Below, one piece after another: positions 1-9,361 of a stretch of 64,000 nt of DNA. Made by a program: the position numbers and the translations under genes. Below the pieces are notes generated by a model, which did not search any database, was not told the origin of the DNA, and saw only the letters and a program-made list of their open reading frames with translations. Numbering within the stretch: position 1 is the first letter of the stretch; every line of letters starts with the position of its first letter. Origin of the DNA: Streptococcus oralis (GTDB taxonomy: Bacteria > Bacillota > Bacilli > Lactobacillales > Streptococcaceae); NCBI RefSeq assembly GCF_001075875.1, contig NZ_JUOS01000080.1, positions 18,136 to 82,135 on the forward strand, written 5' to 3'.

Positions 1-1
1 C

Positions 2-382
2 TTTGCTTCTATCTTCCCAAAAGCTCCCATTATCAATATTTCCAGTGACTTTTCACCCCTCCGCAAGGAAATGGAAATCAAAAGTATCCTGACCAAACAA
101 AAACCAGATGCTATTTTCGCATCGGATGATTTGACTGCCATCTTGGTAATGAAGATTGCTCAGGAACTTGGTATCTCTGTTCCAGAACAACTTAAGGTTA
201 TTGGTTATGATGGAACTTATTTTATCGAGAATTTCTATCCTCACCTTACTACCATTAAACAACCTTTGGAAGAAATTGCTCGCCTGACAGTTGATTTACT
301 CCTTCAAAAAATCGAAGGAAAAGAAGTTGCTACAACCGGTTATTTCTTACCAGTTAGTCTCTTACCAGGTAAAAGTATTTAA
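2..382 (+). CDS. scrR: LacI-family sugar repressor, C-terminal part (ScrR-like), truncated by window edge
   Basis: The frame is open from the first bases of the window, so only the C-terminal ~126 residues are visible and the start lies outside. The fragment holds the end of a periplasmic-binding-protein-like effector domain: a DAIFASDDLTA segment and an IKQPLEEIA segment are typical of LacI/GalR regulators. It ends LLPGKSI, as I remember for pneumococcal ScrR, the sucrose-operon repressor, which also sits next to mvaA there. The DNA-binding domain is not in view, so the family call is firm and the sucrose role is inferred from similarity and position. Confidence 0.75.
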   Translation, partial: FASIFPKAPIINISSDFSPLRKEMEIKSILTKQKPDAIFASDDLTAILVMKIAQELGISVPEQLKVIGYDGTYFIENFYPHLTTIKQPLEEIARLTVDLLLQKIEGKEVATTGYFLPVSLLPGKSI

Positions 383-496
383 TACTCTTCGAAAATCTCT
401 TCAAACCACGTCAGCTTCCATCTGCAACCTCAAAACAGTGTTTTGAACAGCCTGCGGTTAACTTCCTAGTTTGTTCTTTGATTTTCATTGAGTATA
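383..496. repeat. BOX element, short form (boxA/boxC-like, boxB largely missing)
   Basis: The segment begins ATACTCTTCGAAAATCTC, the boxA end, and finishes with CTTTGATTTTCATTGAGTAT, the boxC end. These are the conserved termini of the pneumococcal/mitis-group BOX repeat as I remember them. The interior is short, with one AACAGTGTTTTGA hairpin-like piece. The element lies between scrR and the convergent mvaA terminator. Confidence 0.8.
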
Positions 497-499
497 AAC

Positions 500-532
500 A
501 AAAAAACTCAGACTAGATTCGTCTGAGTTTTT
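500..532. terminator. Bidirectional terminator between scrR and mvaA
   Basis: AAAAACTCAGAC / GTCTGAGTTTTT form a perfect stem around a 7-nt loop (TAGATTC), with A and T runs on the two sides. It lies 1-2 nt beyond the mvaA stop on the minus strand and downstream of scrR on the plus strand, so it can serve both convergent genes. Confidence 0.85.
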
Positions 533-533
533 C

Positions 534-1808
534 TTATGATCTTAAATGTTTCAATAGCGTTTGCGCTTTTTCTAAATTAAAGGTTTTTTCAGCAATCAAG
601 TTTTCTACTAGCTTAGGTACTTCTGCCTCAGTCGCACCTGCTAAAAGTGCTAACGATTTTGCCTGAAGTTTCATGTGTCCATGCTGAATCCCTGTACTAA
701 CAAGAGCTTTAAGGGCCGCAAAATTCTGTGCAAGACCAATTGACACGATAATTTGAGCCAATTCTTTGGCAGATGGATGACCTAGCAACTCATGACTGAG
801 TACGACTCGAGGATTGAGACCAATAGATCCACCCTTGGTGGCAACTGGCATCGGCATGGTCATCTCTCCAATAAGCTCTTCGTTTTCCAAATCTATCCTC
901 CAACGACTGAGTCCTTTATAGCTACCCTCGTGGCTCGCATAGGCATGCGCCCCTGCTTCAATAGCGCGCCAATCATTTCCAGTAGCAATCAAGAGAGCAT
1001 CAATCCCATTAAAAATTCCCTTGTTGTGAGTCGCTGCTCGATAAGGATCTGCCTGAGCAAACTGGCTGGCTAAAGCTATTTTTTCTGCTAGTTCACGCGC
1101 TTCATCCTTCTGGCGACTCAAATAACGAAAGGCGATGCGACAAGTTGCAGTTACTAGAGAATCTGTGGCATAGTTGGATAGGATCCCCATTAAACTTTGC
1201 CCTTGACTGAGAGCCTCTAGACTTGGTTTTAAAGCTTCAAGCATGGTATTGAGCATATTAGCTCCCATGGCTTCCTGAGTATCGACATGGAGATAAACTA
1301 CTAAAAAGTCAGCCTCACCAGAAATTTTTTCAACTGTTAGCTCTCTCGCTCCACCACCACGTTTGACAATAGAGGGATAGGCTTGATTTGCCAGTTCCAT
1401 CAGTTCCGACTTTTGACTCAGAATAGCCTGACGAGCTTGGTCACTATCTGGGACTTGATAGAGAGCCACTTGACCGATCATTTGACGTTGGTGAACCTGA
1501 GCAGTAAAACCTCCAGCACGCTTGATAATTTTGCTGGCAAAACTAGCTGCAGCAACTACAGATGGTTCTTCGGTCACATAGGGAACTGTGTATTCTTGAC
1601 CATTCACCAGAACTTCTGGAACGATTGAGTATGGAAGTGAGAAGGTTCCTACCACATTTTCACTCAGTTGGTCCGCAACTGCTAGACTGAGATTCTCATT
1701 TTGCTCAAGACTTTCTTGGGATTCAATAGTAGTAAGCGCCTGAGACTTAACGAACTCTAGGCGCTCTTGAATTGATTTTTTAGCAAATCCATTCCAATTT
1801 TTTTTCAT
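534..1808 (-). CDS. mvaA: Hydroxymethylglutaryl-CoA reductase, class II (MvaA)
   Basis: A 424-residue cytosolic enzyme that reduces HMG-CoA to mevalonate for isoprenoid (undecaprenyl) synthesis. Class II catalytic motifs are visible: Glu in TEEPSVVAAAS, Lys in THNKGIFNGID, Asp in ATGNDWRAIE and the C-terminal His in GIQHGHMKL. Length is normal for streptococcal MvaA. Its ATG shares one base with the mvaS stop codon (TAATG), so the two are translationally coupled: mvaS makes the HMG-CoA that this enzyme uses. Confidence 0.95.
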   Translation of the reverse strand: MKKNWNGFAKKSIQERLEFVKSQALTTIESQESLEQNENLSLAVADQLSENVVGTFSLPYSIVPEVLVNGQEYTVPYVTEEPSVVAAASFASKIIKRAGGFTAQVHQRQMIGQVALYQVPDSDQARQAILSQKSELMELANQAYPSIVKRGGGARELTVEKISGEADFLVVYLHVDTQEAMGANMLNTMLEALKPSLEALSQGQSLMGILSNYATDSLVTATCRIAFRYLSRQKDEARELAEKIALASQFAQADPYRAATHNKGIFNGIDALLIATGNDWRAIEAGAHAYASHEGSYKGLSRWRIDLENEELIGEMTMPMPVATKGGSIGLNPRVVLSHELLGHPSAKELAQIIVSIGLAQNFAALKALVSTGIQHGHMKLQAKSLALLAGATEAEVPKLVENLIAEKTFNLEKAQTLLKHLRS

Positions 1809-2980
1809 TATTTTTCAACCTTGCTGTAGCGACGTTGGTGGTCTACAATCTCAACAAGGGCATAGTCTTGCCCTTCATAACCTGACATCGTTGCAGATCC
1901 AGACTCATCTAAGTTGGCTTCCTCAAAGAAGATTCGTTCATAGTCAGCAACACTCAAAGCTTGACGTTGATCTAGCAAGTCTAAGCGATTTTTCCGCAAT
2001 TGCTTTTCAAAACCTTCAACCAATTCCACACTAAAGAACTCAGATACAGCACCACTTCCATAGCTATAGAGGGCAATCTTATCCCCAGCTTTTAGGCTAT
2101 CAGAATTTTCAAGAAGAGACAAGAGACCTAAGAAGAGTGAACCTGTATAGATATTTCCAACTTTTTGGCTATAAATAATAGATTCATCAAAGTGCTTTTG
2201 AAGCAAGTCCTTCTTCTCTTGAGGCAAGGATTTGTCTAGGATTTTTTTCAATCCTTTGAGAGCTAGCTTCGGATATGGCAAGTGGAAACATACAGCTTCA
2301 AAATCCTCCAAGTTACAGTCATAACGCTTTTGGTACTCTTCCCAAGTCGTTTTCAAGCTATCAAGATACTGCTGTGTTGAGTAAACCCCATTTACAAATG
2401 GTGTCGTTGAATAATTTGGACGCCAAAAGTCCATAATATCACGAGTCTGCGCAACGTTATCGTTGTTGAATACCATAACACGTGGGTTTTGGCTAATCAA
2501 CATAGCAACACAGCCTGCACCTTGAGTTGGTTCTCCAGGAGTTTCGACACCATATCTTGCAATATCACTAGCCAGCACCAAAACCTTTGATTTAGGAGAA
2601 TTTTCTACATGTAACTTAGCATAGTGAAGAGCCGCAGTTGCACCATAGCAAGCTTCCTTGATTTCAAAACTACGAGCAAATGGTTGGATTCCTAATAAAC
2701 CGTGTACAAAGACAGCTGCAGCTTTACTCTGGTCAATCCCAGACTCTGTCGCTACGATAACCATATCAATCTCTTGCTTATCTTCTTCAGTCAGGATAGA
2801 ATTTCCTGCACTGGCAGCCAAGGTAACAATATCCTCTGTCAAAGGAGCAATACTCAATTCTTTTAAAAGGAGTCCTTTACTCAATTTTTCAGGATCAATT
2901 CCTCGGGTTTCTGCTAAATCTTGTAATTTCAAAACGTATTGACTGGTCGCAAAACCAATCTTATCAATACCGATTGTCAT
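1808..2980 (-). CDS. mvaS: Hydroxymethylglutaryl-CoA synthase (MvaS)
   Basis: Condenses acetyl-CoA with acetoacetyl-CoA to HMG-CoA, the step before MvaA. The catalytic Cys lies in the EACYGATAAL motif and the His in CFHLPYPKLA. I chose the start at 2980 (MTIGIDKIGF, 390 aa) rather than an in-frame ATG seven codons earlier: an AGAGG Shine-Dalgarno is correctly spaced before 2980, and this start matches the family N-terminus. It is the first gene of a two-gene mevalonate operon. Confidence 0.95.
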   Translation of the reverse strand: MTIGIDKIGFATSQYVLKLQDLAETRGIDPEKLSKGLLLKELSIAPLTEDIVTLAASAGNSILTEEDKQEIDMVIVATESGIDQSKAAAVFVHGLLGIQPFARSFEIKEACYGATAALHYAKLHVENSPKSKVLVLASDIARYGVETPGEPTQGAGCVAMLISQNPRVMVFNNDNVAQTRDIMDFWRPNYSTTPFVNGVYSTQQYLDSLKTTWEEYQKRYDCNLEDFEAVCFHLPYPKLALKGLKKILDKSLPQEKKDLLQKHFDESIIYSQKVGNIYTGSLFLGLLSLLENSDSLKAGDKIALYSYGSGAVSEFFSVELVEGFEKQLRKNRLDLLDQRQALSVADYERIFFEEANLDESGSATMSGYEGQDYALVEIVDHQRRYSKVEK

Positions 2981-3055
2981 ATTTACCTCTATTTTTATCA
3001 TTCATTGTAAAAAATCGTTCACCTCTATTTTATCACAATTGAGGTCAAATGAGCT

Positions 3056-3083
3056 AAAAAAGACTTGATTCACCAAATCAAGT
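3056..3083 (-). terminator. Rho-independent terminator, distal, after the thrE pair
   Basis: On the minus strand, ACTTGATT / AATCAAGT give an 8-bp stem with a 5-nt loop, followed by a T run (plus-strand A run 3056-3061). It lies between the thrE pair and mvaS and isolates mvaS from upstream transcription. Confidence 0.75.
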
Positions 3084-3142
3084 TCATTTTAAAAACCTTA
3101 TTTCATTTTTAGACTGAGCCAACAAACAGAACTTTAGGGCTA

Positions 3143-3171
3143 TAAAAAATCGAGTCTTAGCTAGCTCGATT
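3143..3171 (-). terminator. Terminator overlapping the 3' end of the ThrE C-domain gene
   Basis: AATCGAG (3165-3171 on the minus strand) pairs with CTCGATT (3148-3154), and a run of six T follows. The 5' arm lies inside the last codons of the gene ending at 3157, so the stop codon sits in the loop. With the hairpin at 3056-3083 this gives two terminators in tandem. Confidence 0.7.
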
Positions 3172-3606
3172 CTTTTTGAGATAATGATACAATTTCAACA
3201 AAACTGTCCCACTGGCCATTCCAATAGAGATAACAAGGGCCAACATCATAACTAGCATGGCACTAGAAATGGCATGGCCGTAGTCACCTGTAACGAAGAA
3301 GGAAGTCGTTCGATAGGACAGATAACCTGGCACTAGTGGCGCCAATATTGCCAGAGCAAAAACAACTGCTGGTGTCTTATAGAGGATACTCATAATTTGG
3401 CTGACACAAGAACCAATCACAGCAGCAATAAAGGTTGCTAAAATGACGTTAGTCGGCTCCTTGAGTATCAGATAGAGTAGCCAGATAGACATTCCCAAAA
3501 CTCCACCAGGTATCAGCATGGAACGCTGGACATTTAAAACGATTAAAAAGGTAATAATGGCAAGCAAACTTGCCAGAGCTTGCAATAAAAATGTTGTTAG
3601 TGTCAT
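3157..3606 (-). CDS. Threonine/serine exporter family, C-terminal half (ThrE_2/DUF3815 type)
   Basis: A 149-residue membrane protein with about four hydrophobic segments spread over its length. It matches the short (DUF3815-type) half of ThrE exporters, which in many Firmicutes are encoded as two adjacent genes. It starts one base after the stop of the longer half (3608-4366), so the two are expected to be co-translated and to form one transporter. Export of threonine/serine is inferred from the family; the real substrate in streptococci is not shown by the sequence. Confidence 0.75.
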   Translation of the reverse strand: MTLTTFLLQALASLLAIITFLIVLNVQRSMLIPGGVLGMSIWLLYLILKEPTNVILATFIAAVIGSCVSQIMSILYKTPAVVFALAILAPLVPGYLSYRTTSFFVTGDYGHAISSAMLVMMLALVISIGMASGTVLLKLYHYLKKNRAS

Positions 3607-3607
3607 A

Positions 3608-4366
3608 TTAGTTCATGAGTACGAGGGCAACTGATGTTCCAGCCCCTAAGGCAAGGGTAATCAGCAAGGATTCAAACATCTTGCTCATACCAGAGTTAAT
3701 GTGATTGGTCATAATATCTCGAACAGCATTAGTCAGGGCAATTCCAGGTACAAAAGGCATAACCGCACCCGCAATCACCAGATCAGCTGTCGACGGCAAA
3801 CCAGAATAGCGCGCCCAAAATTGTGCAATCAAACCGAAGACAAGAGCACCTGCAAAAGCTGTCATAAAAGGAATACGAATAAACTTCTCTACGTAGAGAG
3901 AGAAAGTAAAAGCAAACAAGGTCGCCACTCCTGCTCCGATGGCATCGTAGACATTCCCACCGAACATGATTGAAAAGAAAGGAGCACTGAGAGTCGCTGC
4001 AGCAGTTAGTTGAATATTGGTGTAGGGAGGTGCCTTGGCATTCAATTCCTTTAGTTGGATAAAGGCTGTATCCAGATCCAGCTGTCCTGATACAAGCTGC
4101 CGTGAAATCTGGTTGACATCACATACCTTCTCAATATTATAAGCAGAGGAGGTCACTCGCTTCATGCGAGAGATATTTGTATTTTCAATGGAGAAAAAAA
4201 TGGCGGCAGGCATGGCTAAAACATTACAATCCATAATGCCCTGTGAATGAGCAATCCGAATCATGGTATCTTCAACACGATAAATCTCAGATCCATTTCG
4301 AAGCAGTATCGTTCCTGCTAGCATAATGACATCGATCACTGCATTCAGTTGTTTGACTTCGTCCAT
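3608..4366 (-). CDS. Threonine/serine exporter family, N-terminal half (ThrE_1/DUF1212 type)
   Basis: A 252-residue protein with a soluble N-terminal ~110 residues (DUF1212-like, GTILLRNGSEIYRVEDT) and about five membrane segments after residue ~120. A GGAGG ribosome site precedes the ATG. It is paired with the short half immediately downstream. Two-gene ThrE systems of this layout are known, with the soluble N-domain thought to be cytoplasmic. The physiological substrate is not determined by the sequence. Confidence 0.75.
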   Translation of the reverse strand: MDEVKQLNAVIDVIMLAGTILLRNGSEIYRVEDTMIRIAHSQGIMDCNVLAMPAAIFFSIENTNISRMKRVTSSAYNIEKVCDVNQISRQLVSGQLDLDTAFIQLKELNAKAPPYTNIQLTAAATLSAPFFSIMFGGNVYDAIGAGVATLFAFTFSLYVEKFIRIPFMTAFAGALVFGLIAQFWARYSGLPSTADLVIAGAVMPFVPGIALTNAVRDIMTNHINSGMSKMFESLLITLALGAGTSVALVLMN

Positions 4367-4413
4367 GTTTTCCTCCTTCTAAAACTCCTTTTTATTTTAT
4401 CATAAATTTGAAG

Positions 4414-4450
4414 GAAAAAAAATCTTTGTCACAAAAACTGTGACAAAGAT
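4414..4450 (-). terminator. Strong terminator of the phpP-stkP operon
   Basis: A perfect 12-bp stem (ATCTTTGTCACA / TGTGACAAAGAT) with a 5-nt loop, followed on the minus strand by eight T. It lies just after the stkP stop. Confidence 0.95.
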
Positions 4451-4453
4451 TGA

Positions 4454-6355
4454 TTAATTATCTGTGTTATGTTCGTCTGTTTGATTATGTGTTGACGAAG
4501 ATGGAGTCGATTGACTTTGTGATGGCACTGTATTATCTACTCTGTTAGTGTTACGCTGGCTCGAAGACGGAACCGAAGAAAAAGAAGAAGAAGAAGAAGA
4601 AGAAGGTGGGGTTTTTGGTTTATAAATAGAAATCTTTATACGTGTCGTACTTAGATCAACTTTCTCACCTAGTTTTGGACTTTGATCGACAACAGTTCCT
4701 TCAGCAGTGCCCTCAGGTGCTGTCGAAACCTCTACGACTTCGATATTAGCTTCCTTGACACCAACAATTTGAATTAAGTTATTCTTTGTAAATTCAAGAC
4801 TTGAGCCAATATAACTTGGCATGGTCACGGTTGTCACCTTTTTAGCAACAGTCAAAACAATAGAAGTTGCCTTGGTAAGATCATAGGTCGTACCTTCTGC
4901 TAGGCTCTGTTTTAAAATCACACCTGGTTCTGATTCACTGGACTCTTCTTCTTCAACCTTAATCAGATTTTCAGGAACCTTTTTCCCTTTTAATTCTGCT
5001 ATGACATCTGTAGATTTACGACCAACATAATTTCCAAGCTTAAAGGATTGTTGACCTGAAGATATGATTAGATTAACTTTAAACCCTTCTTTGCGAGCTG
5101 AGCCAGCATCTGGATCTGTTCGGATGACCCGACCTTCCTCTACGGTATCACTCGCTTCGGTCTTCTCCTCACCAATCTCAAAATTCGCTTTTTTCAAGTT
5201 TTCCTTAGCTTCAGCGACAGTTTGACCTGCAACTTTTGGAATCTCAACAGTAGCTGGTGTTCTAGACAAAATCCACACCAGAGAAGCGGCAACCAGTACG
5301 AAACTTGCTAGTAGAACTAGATAACGTGCTTTAAAACGACGTTTTTTCACTGGTTTTTCCACAGATTTTTTAGCACTTACTTCTGGGCTAGCTTTAGTTG
5401 GCTGATGGCTTTCTGTCTGTGGTTGAACCTTAGGAATAGAGGTCAAGGTTGTCTGAGAAACCTTTGGCAATGTCTTTGTGTCTGCCTTAGTAGCATCATC
5501 AAAAATAAGTTTTGGTTCGTTTCTGCGGTTATAAGATAGACTGCTAGATAAATCAACATACATCTCTGAAACCGACTGGTATCGATCCGTAAGTTTTTTA
5601 GCAGTTGCTTTGATGACCACATTCTCCAAAGCTTGGGGAACAGATGGGTTTTCAGCTATGACCGAAGGAAGAGGTTTTTGAAAATGCTGGAGGGCTATAG
5701 TTACTGCACTATCGCCATCATAAGGGATATGCCCTGTCAGCATCTCATAGAAAATAATCCCCATGGCATAGATGTCACTCTGGACAGTTGCCTTAGAGCC
5801 ACGAGCCTGCTCAGGTGACAAGTAGTGAACAGAACCCAGCATAGAGTTGGTCTGAGTCAAACTGGTCTCTGCAAAGGCTACGGCAATCCCAAAATCCGTC
5901 ACCTTGGCCGTTCCATCAGGAGTTAAAAGAATATTTTGAGGCTTTAAGTCACGATGGACAATACCTTTAGTGTGCGCCAAGCGCATCGCTAAGAGAATCT
6001 GACCCATGATACGGACAGCTTCTTCATTTGATAGGGGATAGTGTTCTTTGATATAGCGCTTGAGATCGAGCCCAGCTACATATTCCATAGCCAGGTACTG
6101 TTGACCGTCCTCTTCGCCAATATCCGTTATCCGAACGATATGGGGATGATCTAAGTCAGCCATTGCACGCGCTTCACGCTGAAAACGCGCAACAGCAATC
6201 GGGTCAGTCTGGTAGTTAGTCCTCAGGACCTTTACAGCTACCTCTTCCCCGTCTAAAATCAAATCCTTGGCCAGGTAGACATCTGCCATACCTCCACGGC
6301 CAATTTGTTTGATAATCCGATACCGCCCGGCAAAAATCTTGCCGATCTGGATCAT
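4454..6355 (-). CDS. stkP: Serine/threonine protein kinase with PASTA repeats (StkP)
   Basis: A membrane kinase that senses cell-wall precursors or muropeptides and phosphorylates division proteins. The kinase domain spans ~residues 10-270: GRGGMADVY loop, Lys42 in [14 protein letters not shown] (Asp136) and DFG at ~154. A basic linker follows, then one membrane span ~345-364. I count three extracellular PASTA repeats (~369-435, 436-506, 508-579) and then a ~54-residue Ser/Thr/Asn-rich tail. Pneumococcal StkP, as I recall, has four PASTA repeats and no such tail. The ATG overlaps the phpP stop by 4 nt, so kinase and phosphatase are coupled. Confidence 0.95.
   Translation of the reverse strand: MIQIGKIFAGRYRIIKQIGRGGMADVYLAKDLILDGEEVAVKVLRTNYQTDPIAVARFQREARAMADLDHPHIVRITDIGEEDGQQYLAMEYVAGLDLKRYIKEHYPLSNEEAVRIMGQILLAMRLAHTKGIVHRDLKPQNILLTPDGTAKVTDFGIAVAFAETSLTQTNSMLGSVHYLSPEQARGSKATVQSDIYAMGIIFYEMLTGHIPYDGDSAVTIALQHFQKPLPSVIAENPSVPQALENVVIKATAKKLTDRYQSVSEMYVDLSSSLSYNRRNEPKLIFDDATKADTKTLPKVSQTTLTSIPKVQPQTESHQPTKASPEVSAKKSVEKPVKKRRFKARYLVLLASFVLVAASLVWILSRTPATVEIPKVAGQTVAEAKENLKKANFEIGEEKTEASDTVEEGRVIRTDPDAGSARKEGFKVNLIISSGQQSFKLGNYVGRKSTDVIAELKGKKVPENLIKVEEEESSESEPGVILKQSLAEGTTYDLTKATSIVLTVAKKVTTVTMPSYIGSSLEFTKNNLIQIVGVKEANIEVVEVSTAPEGTAEGTVVDQSPKLGEKVDLSTTRIKISIYKPKTPPSSSSSSSFSSVPSSSQRNTNRVDNTVPSQSQSTPSSSTHNQTDEHNTDN
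4582..4605 (-). repeat. Trinucleotide (GAA/TTC) microsatellite encoding a Ser tract in StkP
   Basis: Eight uninterrupted AAG units on the plus strand, read in stkP as TCT serine codons (Ser585-591 region). In-frame slippage here would lengthen or shorten the extracellular tail without breaking the gene. Confidence 0.85.
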
Positions 6356-7092
6356 AGTGCCGCCTCCTCCTCAATCGAAACAAGGGCAACTGTAATATTA
6401 TCAAGCCCTCCGGCATTGTTGGCAAAGCGTACCAAAGTGGCCGCCTTATCATCAAGAGAGATATCGCTAGTCACAATATCATAGATCTCACTACCTGAAA
6501 TCATATTGGTTAGACCGTCACTATTCATGACCAGATAGTCACCTGCTTCCAAGCTGACAATTCCAAAATCAGGTTGAATTTCATCTTTTTGCCCAATAGA
6601 CTGGGTGATGATATTCTTTTGTGGATGTGCCTCAGCTTCTTCAGGTGTCAATTGACCCGCCTTGAGCAATTCGTTAACCAAGGAATGATCGCTTGTCAGT
6701 TGACGGTACTCTTCTCCTCGAATGAGACCGATTCTAGAATCTCCAATATGAGCATAAATTGCTTGATGATCAATGATTGCAAGGGCTTCTAGAGTTGTCC
6801 CCATTCCCTTGTAGGCTTCATCACGCCCCATTTGATAAATCTTTTGATTTTCAACTTCTAGATGGTGGGCAAACCATTCGCGAACTTCATTAACGGTGTC
6901 AATCTGCGTATCAACCCAGGCAACACCTAAATCAGTTACTGCCATCTCGCTGGCAATATTACCTGCACGGTGTCCTCCCATCCCATCAGCCAAGATGATC
7001 ATTGTACGACCGGCACGGTTGACAAAAAGATTGACATAGTCTTGATTATTTGTACGTTTCTGACCCACATCTGTTAATAATGAAATCTCCAT
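6352..7092 (-). CDS. phpP: PP2C-type protein phosphatase (PhpP)
   Basis: A 246-residue cytosolic metal-dependent phosphatase that reverses StkP phosphorylation. PP2C motifs are visible: [12 protein letters not shown] near the N-terminus, ADGMGGH (~residues 36-42), [15 protein letters not shown] and the C-terminal DNITVALV, together supplying the Asp ligands for Mn/Mg. It overlaps stkP by ATGA and lies 15 nt after rsmB, consistent with the conserved priA-fmt-rsmB-phpP-stkP cluster. Confidence 0.95.
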   Translation of the reverse strand: MEISLLTDVGQKRTNNQDYVNLFVNRAGRTMIILADGMGGHRAGNIASEMAVTDLGVAWVDTQIDTVNEVREWFAHHLEVENQKIYQMGRDEAYKGMGTTLEALAIIDHQAIYAHIGDSRIGLIRGEEYRQLTSDHSLVNELLKAGQLTPEEAEAHPQKNIITQSIGQKDEIQPDFGIVSLEAGDYLVMNSDGLTNMISGSEIYDIVTSDISLDDKAATLVRFANNAGGLDNITVALVSIEEEAAL

Positions 7093-7107
7093 TGTGTCAG
7101 TTCCTTC

Positions 7108-8424
7108 CTAATTGGATATCTTACGAAATTGGCTGATAAAGAATCCATCACTTCCGTATAATTCCGGAGTAATGAGGATACAACCATTTTTCACGATATC
7201 CTTACATTCATGTTCTAGTTTAACCTGCTCAAACTCGGGATGACTTTCTAAAAATGCTTGAACCACTTGAAAGTTCTCTTCCGAGACAATAGTACAGGTA
7301 CTATACGTTATTATACCACCTTTACGTAGCGTTTGACAAACACTACCTAATATTTCCAACTGAATTTCCTGTAATGACGCGAAATCTGCTGTCTCTTTAT
7401 TATATTTGATATCTGGTTTTCGACGCAATAGACCAATCCCTGAACAAGGGGCGTCAACTAAAATTTTGTCAAATTGATCATTGCCAAAAAATTCATGCAC
7501 TTTTCGAGCGTCCAGTTTTTGCGTTTGGACACGGTCCGCTACACCTAAACGCTGAGCATTCTCTTGAATCAAAGTGAGTTTGTGGTCATAGAGATCTAGA
7601 GCCGTTACCTGACCTGTAGTCAGATAGGATGCCATATGGGCTGTTTTCCCACCTGGGGCTGCACAGGCATCTAAAACCTGCTCGTCACCTTGTAGCTCTA
7701 GTGTCGGTACAACCAGTTGACTTGACTCATCTTGGATAGTAATAAGTCCTTCTGAAAACAAGTCATGACTAGCAAAATGCCCCTGTTCCTTAACCAGACC
7801 AGCAGGAGATAAATGAGAATCACTTGCACCAAGCAAAGCTTTAATTTCCTCTTTTCGGCTCAAATCTGTCACACGGATACTGGCTTTATTGCGTTGCAAA
7901 AGACTCTCAAAAATCGCTTGCGCTCGCTCTTCTCCATACTCTTCCTTGAGCTTAGAAACCAACCACACTGGCAAAGAGTAGGCGATAGAATCACGCTTAT
8001 TTTTACGTTTGATACTGGAAATATCTGGCAAACCTTCTCGCAGGATACGGCGAAGGACTGCATTGATCAGTTTTTCGCTACCTTTTTTGCGAAGTTTAGC
8101 CAGTTCCACCGCTTCATTGACCACTGCATGATCTGGAACCTTATCTAGATATTGGAGTTGGTAAGTACTCATGAGAAGAAGAACATAGAGCCAACTATCT
8201 AGCTTCTCTCTGTCTGGGATAAAATGAGATAAATACCATTCTAAAGTTAGTTTACGGGCTACCGTTCCATAGACCAGTTCGGTCACCAAGCCTTTATCTG
8301 CCGCTGACAGTTGACTTCCCTTAAGATGTTTGTTTAAAGCGATATTGGAGTAAGCTTGTTGGATAAAGACATCCTCCAATACCTCTAGGGCTAAACTTCT
8401 AGCCGTTTCTACTTTAGTCACCAA
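7108..8424 (-). CDS. rsmB: 16S rRNA m5C967 methyltransferase (RsmB/Sun)
   Basis: A 438-residue protein with an N-terminal NusB-like RNA-binding domain (~1-140) and a C-terminal SAM-dependent methyltransferase with [10 protein letters not shown], the catalytic DAPCSGIG motif and the second Cys in TYSTCT. The start is not ATG: the codons at the 5' end are TTG (8424) then GTG (8421), both downstream of a GGAG. TTG is 6 nt and GTG 9 nt from it, and either may be used. The gene overlaps the end of fmt by 11 nt. Confidence 0.92.
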   Translation of the reverse strand: MVTKVETARSLALEVLEDVFIQQAYSNIALNKHLKGSQLSAADKGLVTELVYGTVARKLTLEWYLSHFIPDREKLDSWLYVLLLMSTYQLQYLDKVPDHAVVNEAVELAKLRKKGSEKLINAVLRRILREGLPDISSIKRKNKRDSIAYSLPVWLVSKLKEEYGEERAQAIFESLLQRNKASIRVTDLSRKEEIKALLGASDSHLSPAGLVKEQGHFASHDLFSEGLITIQDESSQLVVPTLELQGDEQVLDACAAPGGKTAHMASYLTTGQVTALDLYDHKLTLIQENAQRLGVADRVQTQKLDARKVHEFFGNDQFDKILVDAPCSGIGLLRRKPDIKYNKETADFASLQEIQLEILGSVCQTLRKGGIITYSTCTIVSEENFQVVQAFLESHPEFEQVKLEHECKDIVKNGCILITPELYGSDGFFISQFRKISN

Positions 8425-9349
8425 ATCGTTCTCCTACTGCCAAAGTTCGTCCCACACCGTTGAGGAAGGAAGCAATGTCCATTTTAGGTTTTCCTGCTGG
8501 TTGAACCTGTTTGAAAGACAGGGCTCCTTCTGCTGTTGCGACAATCAGTTCCTTCTTACCGATGGAAAGAATCTCACCTGGAGTTCCATGACCTTCTACA
8601 GGGAGTGCTTCATAGATTTTGAAGCGTTCGCCCTTTAGAAAAGTATGAGCAACTGGCCATGGATTCATCCCACGAATTTGGTTAAAGAGTTGACGATTGG
8701 TCTTGTTCCAGTCCAACTTTTCTTCTTCAGGTTTGATATTAGGCGAAAATGTAACCTGGCTTGGGTCCTGTGGTTGAGGCTGAATCTCGCCAGCAATGTA
8801 TGCAGGCAAAGTATCCAAAAGCAAATCACGACCAACAATCGCCAATTTCTCAAACAAGGTTCCTACATTGTCCTCATCTGTAATTGGAATACTACGACGA
8901 GAAATCATATCTCCTGCATCCATTTCCTTGACCATTTCCATAATGGTTACTCCTGCCTCCTCATCACCCTGAATCAAGGCATAATGGATAGGAGCACCAC
9001 CACGGTGTTTAGGAAGGAGCGAAGCGTGAACATTGACCGCAAAGTCCATGCTATCAAGGAGTTTACTTGGGAGAAACTGCCCAAAAGCAGCAGTAACAAT
9101 CCCATCCGCTCCTAGCTTCATAATAGCTTCCATCTCTGGACTTTCAGATAGTTTTTCAGGTTGATAGATAGGAAGTCCTGCCTCTTTGGCAGCCTGCTTG
9201 ACTGGGGGTTCTTGGATCACTTTTTTACGACCAACAGCACGGTCTGGCTGGGTTACAACTGCAACAATCTCGTAGCGGTCATCTGTCAAAAGCCCTTTTA
9301 AGACTGTTGCTGAAAAGTCGGGTGTCCCCATAAAGATTAATTTTGTCAT
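8414..9349 (-). CDS. fmt: Methionyl-tRNA formyltransferase
   Basis: Formylates initiator Met-tRNA with 10-formyl-THF. The 311-residue length is standard. The N-terminal [12 protein letters not shown], the catalytic Asn/His region ([20 protein letters not shown]) and Asp in EMDAGDM are present. The C-terminal ~100 residues match the tRNA-binding domain. It lies 12 nt after priA and overlaps rsmB. Confidence 0.95.
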   Translation of the reverse strand: MTKLIFMGTPDFSATVLKGLLTDDRYEIVAVVTQPDRAVGRKKVIQEPPVKQAAKEAGLPIYQPEKLSESPEMEAIMKLGADGIVTAAFGQFLPSKLLDSMDFAVNVHASLLPKHRGGAPIHYALIQGDEEAGVTIMEMVKEMDAGDMISRRSIPITDEDNVGTLFEKLAIVGRDLLLDTLPAYIAGEIQPQPQDPSQVTFSPNIKPEEEKLDWNKTNRQLFNQIRGMNPWPVAHTFLKGERFKIYEALPVEGHGTPGEILSIGKKELIVATAEGALSFKQVQPAGKPKMDIASFLNGVGRTLAVGERFGD

Positions 9350-9361
9350 ATCTTCTCCTTC

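Noticed and set aside
8645..9115. Plus-strand open frame of 156 codons inside fmt
   Set aside because: It lies antisense to the fully intact fmt gene, has no ribosome site and its translation shows no family features.
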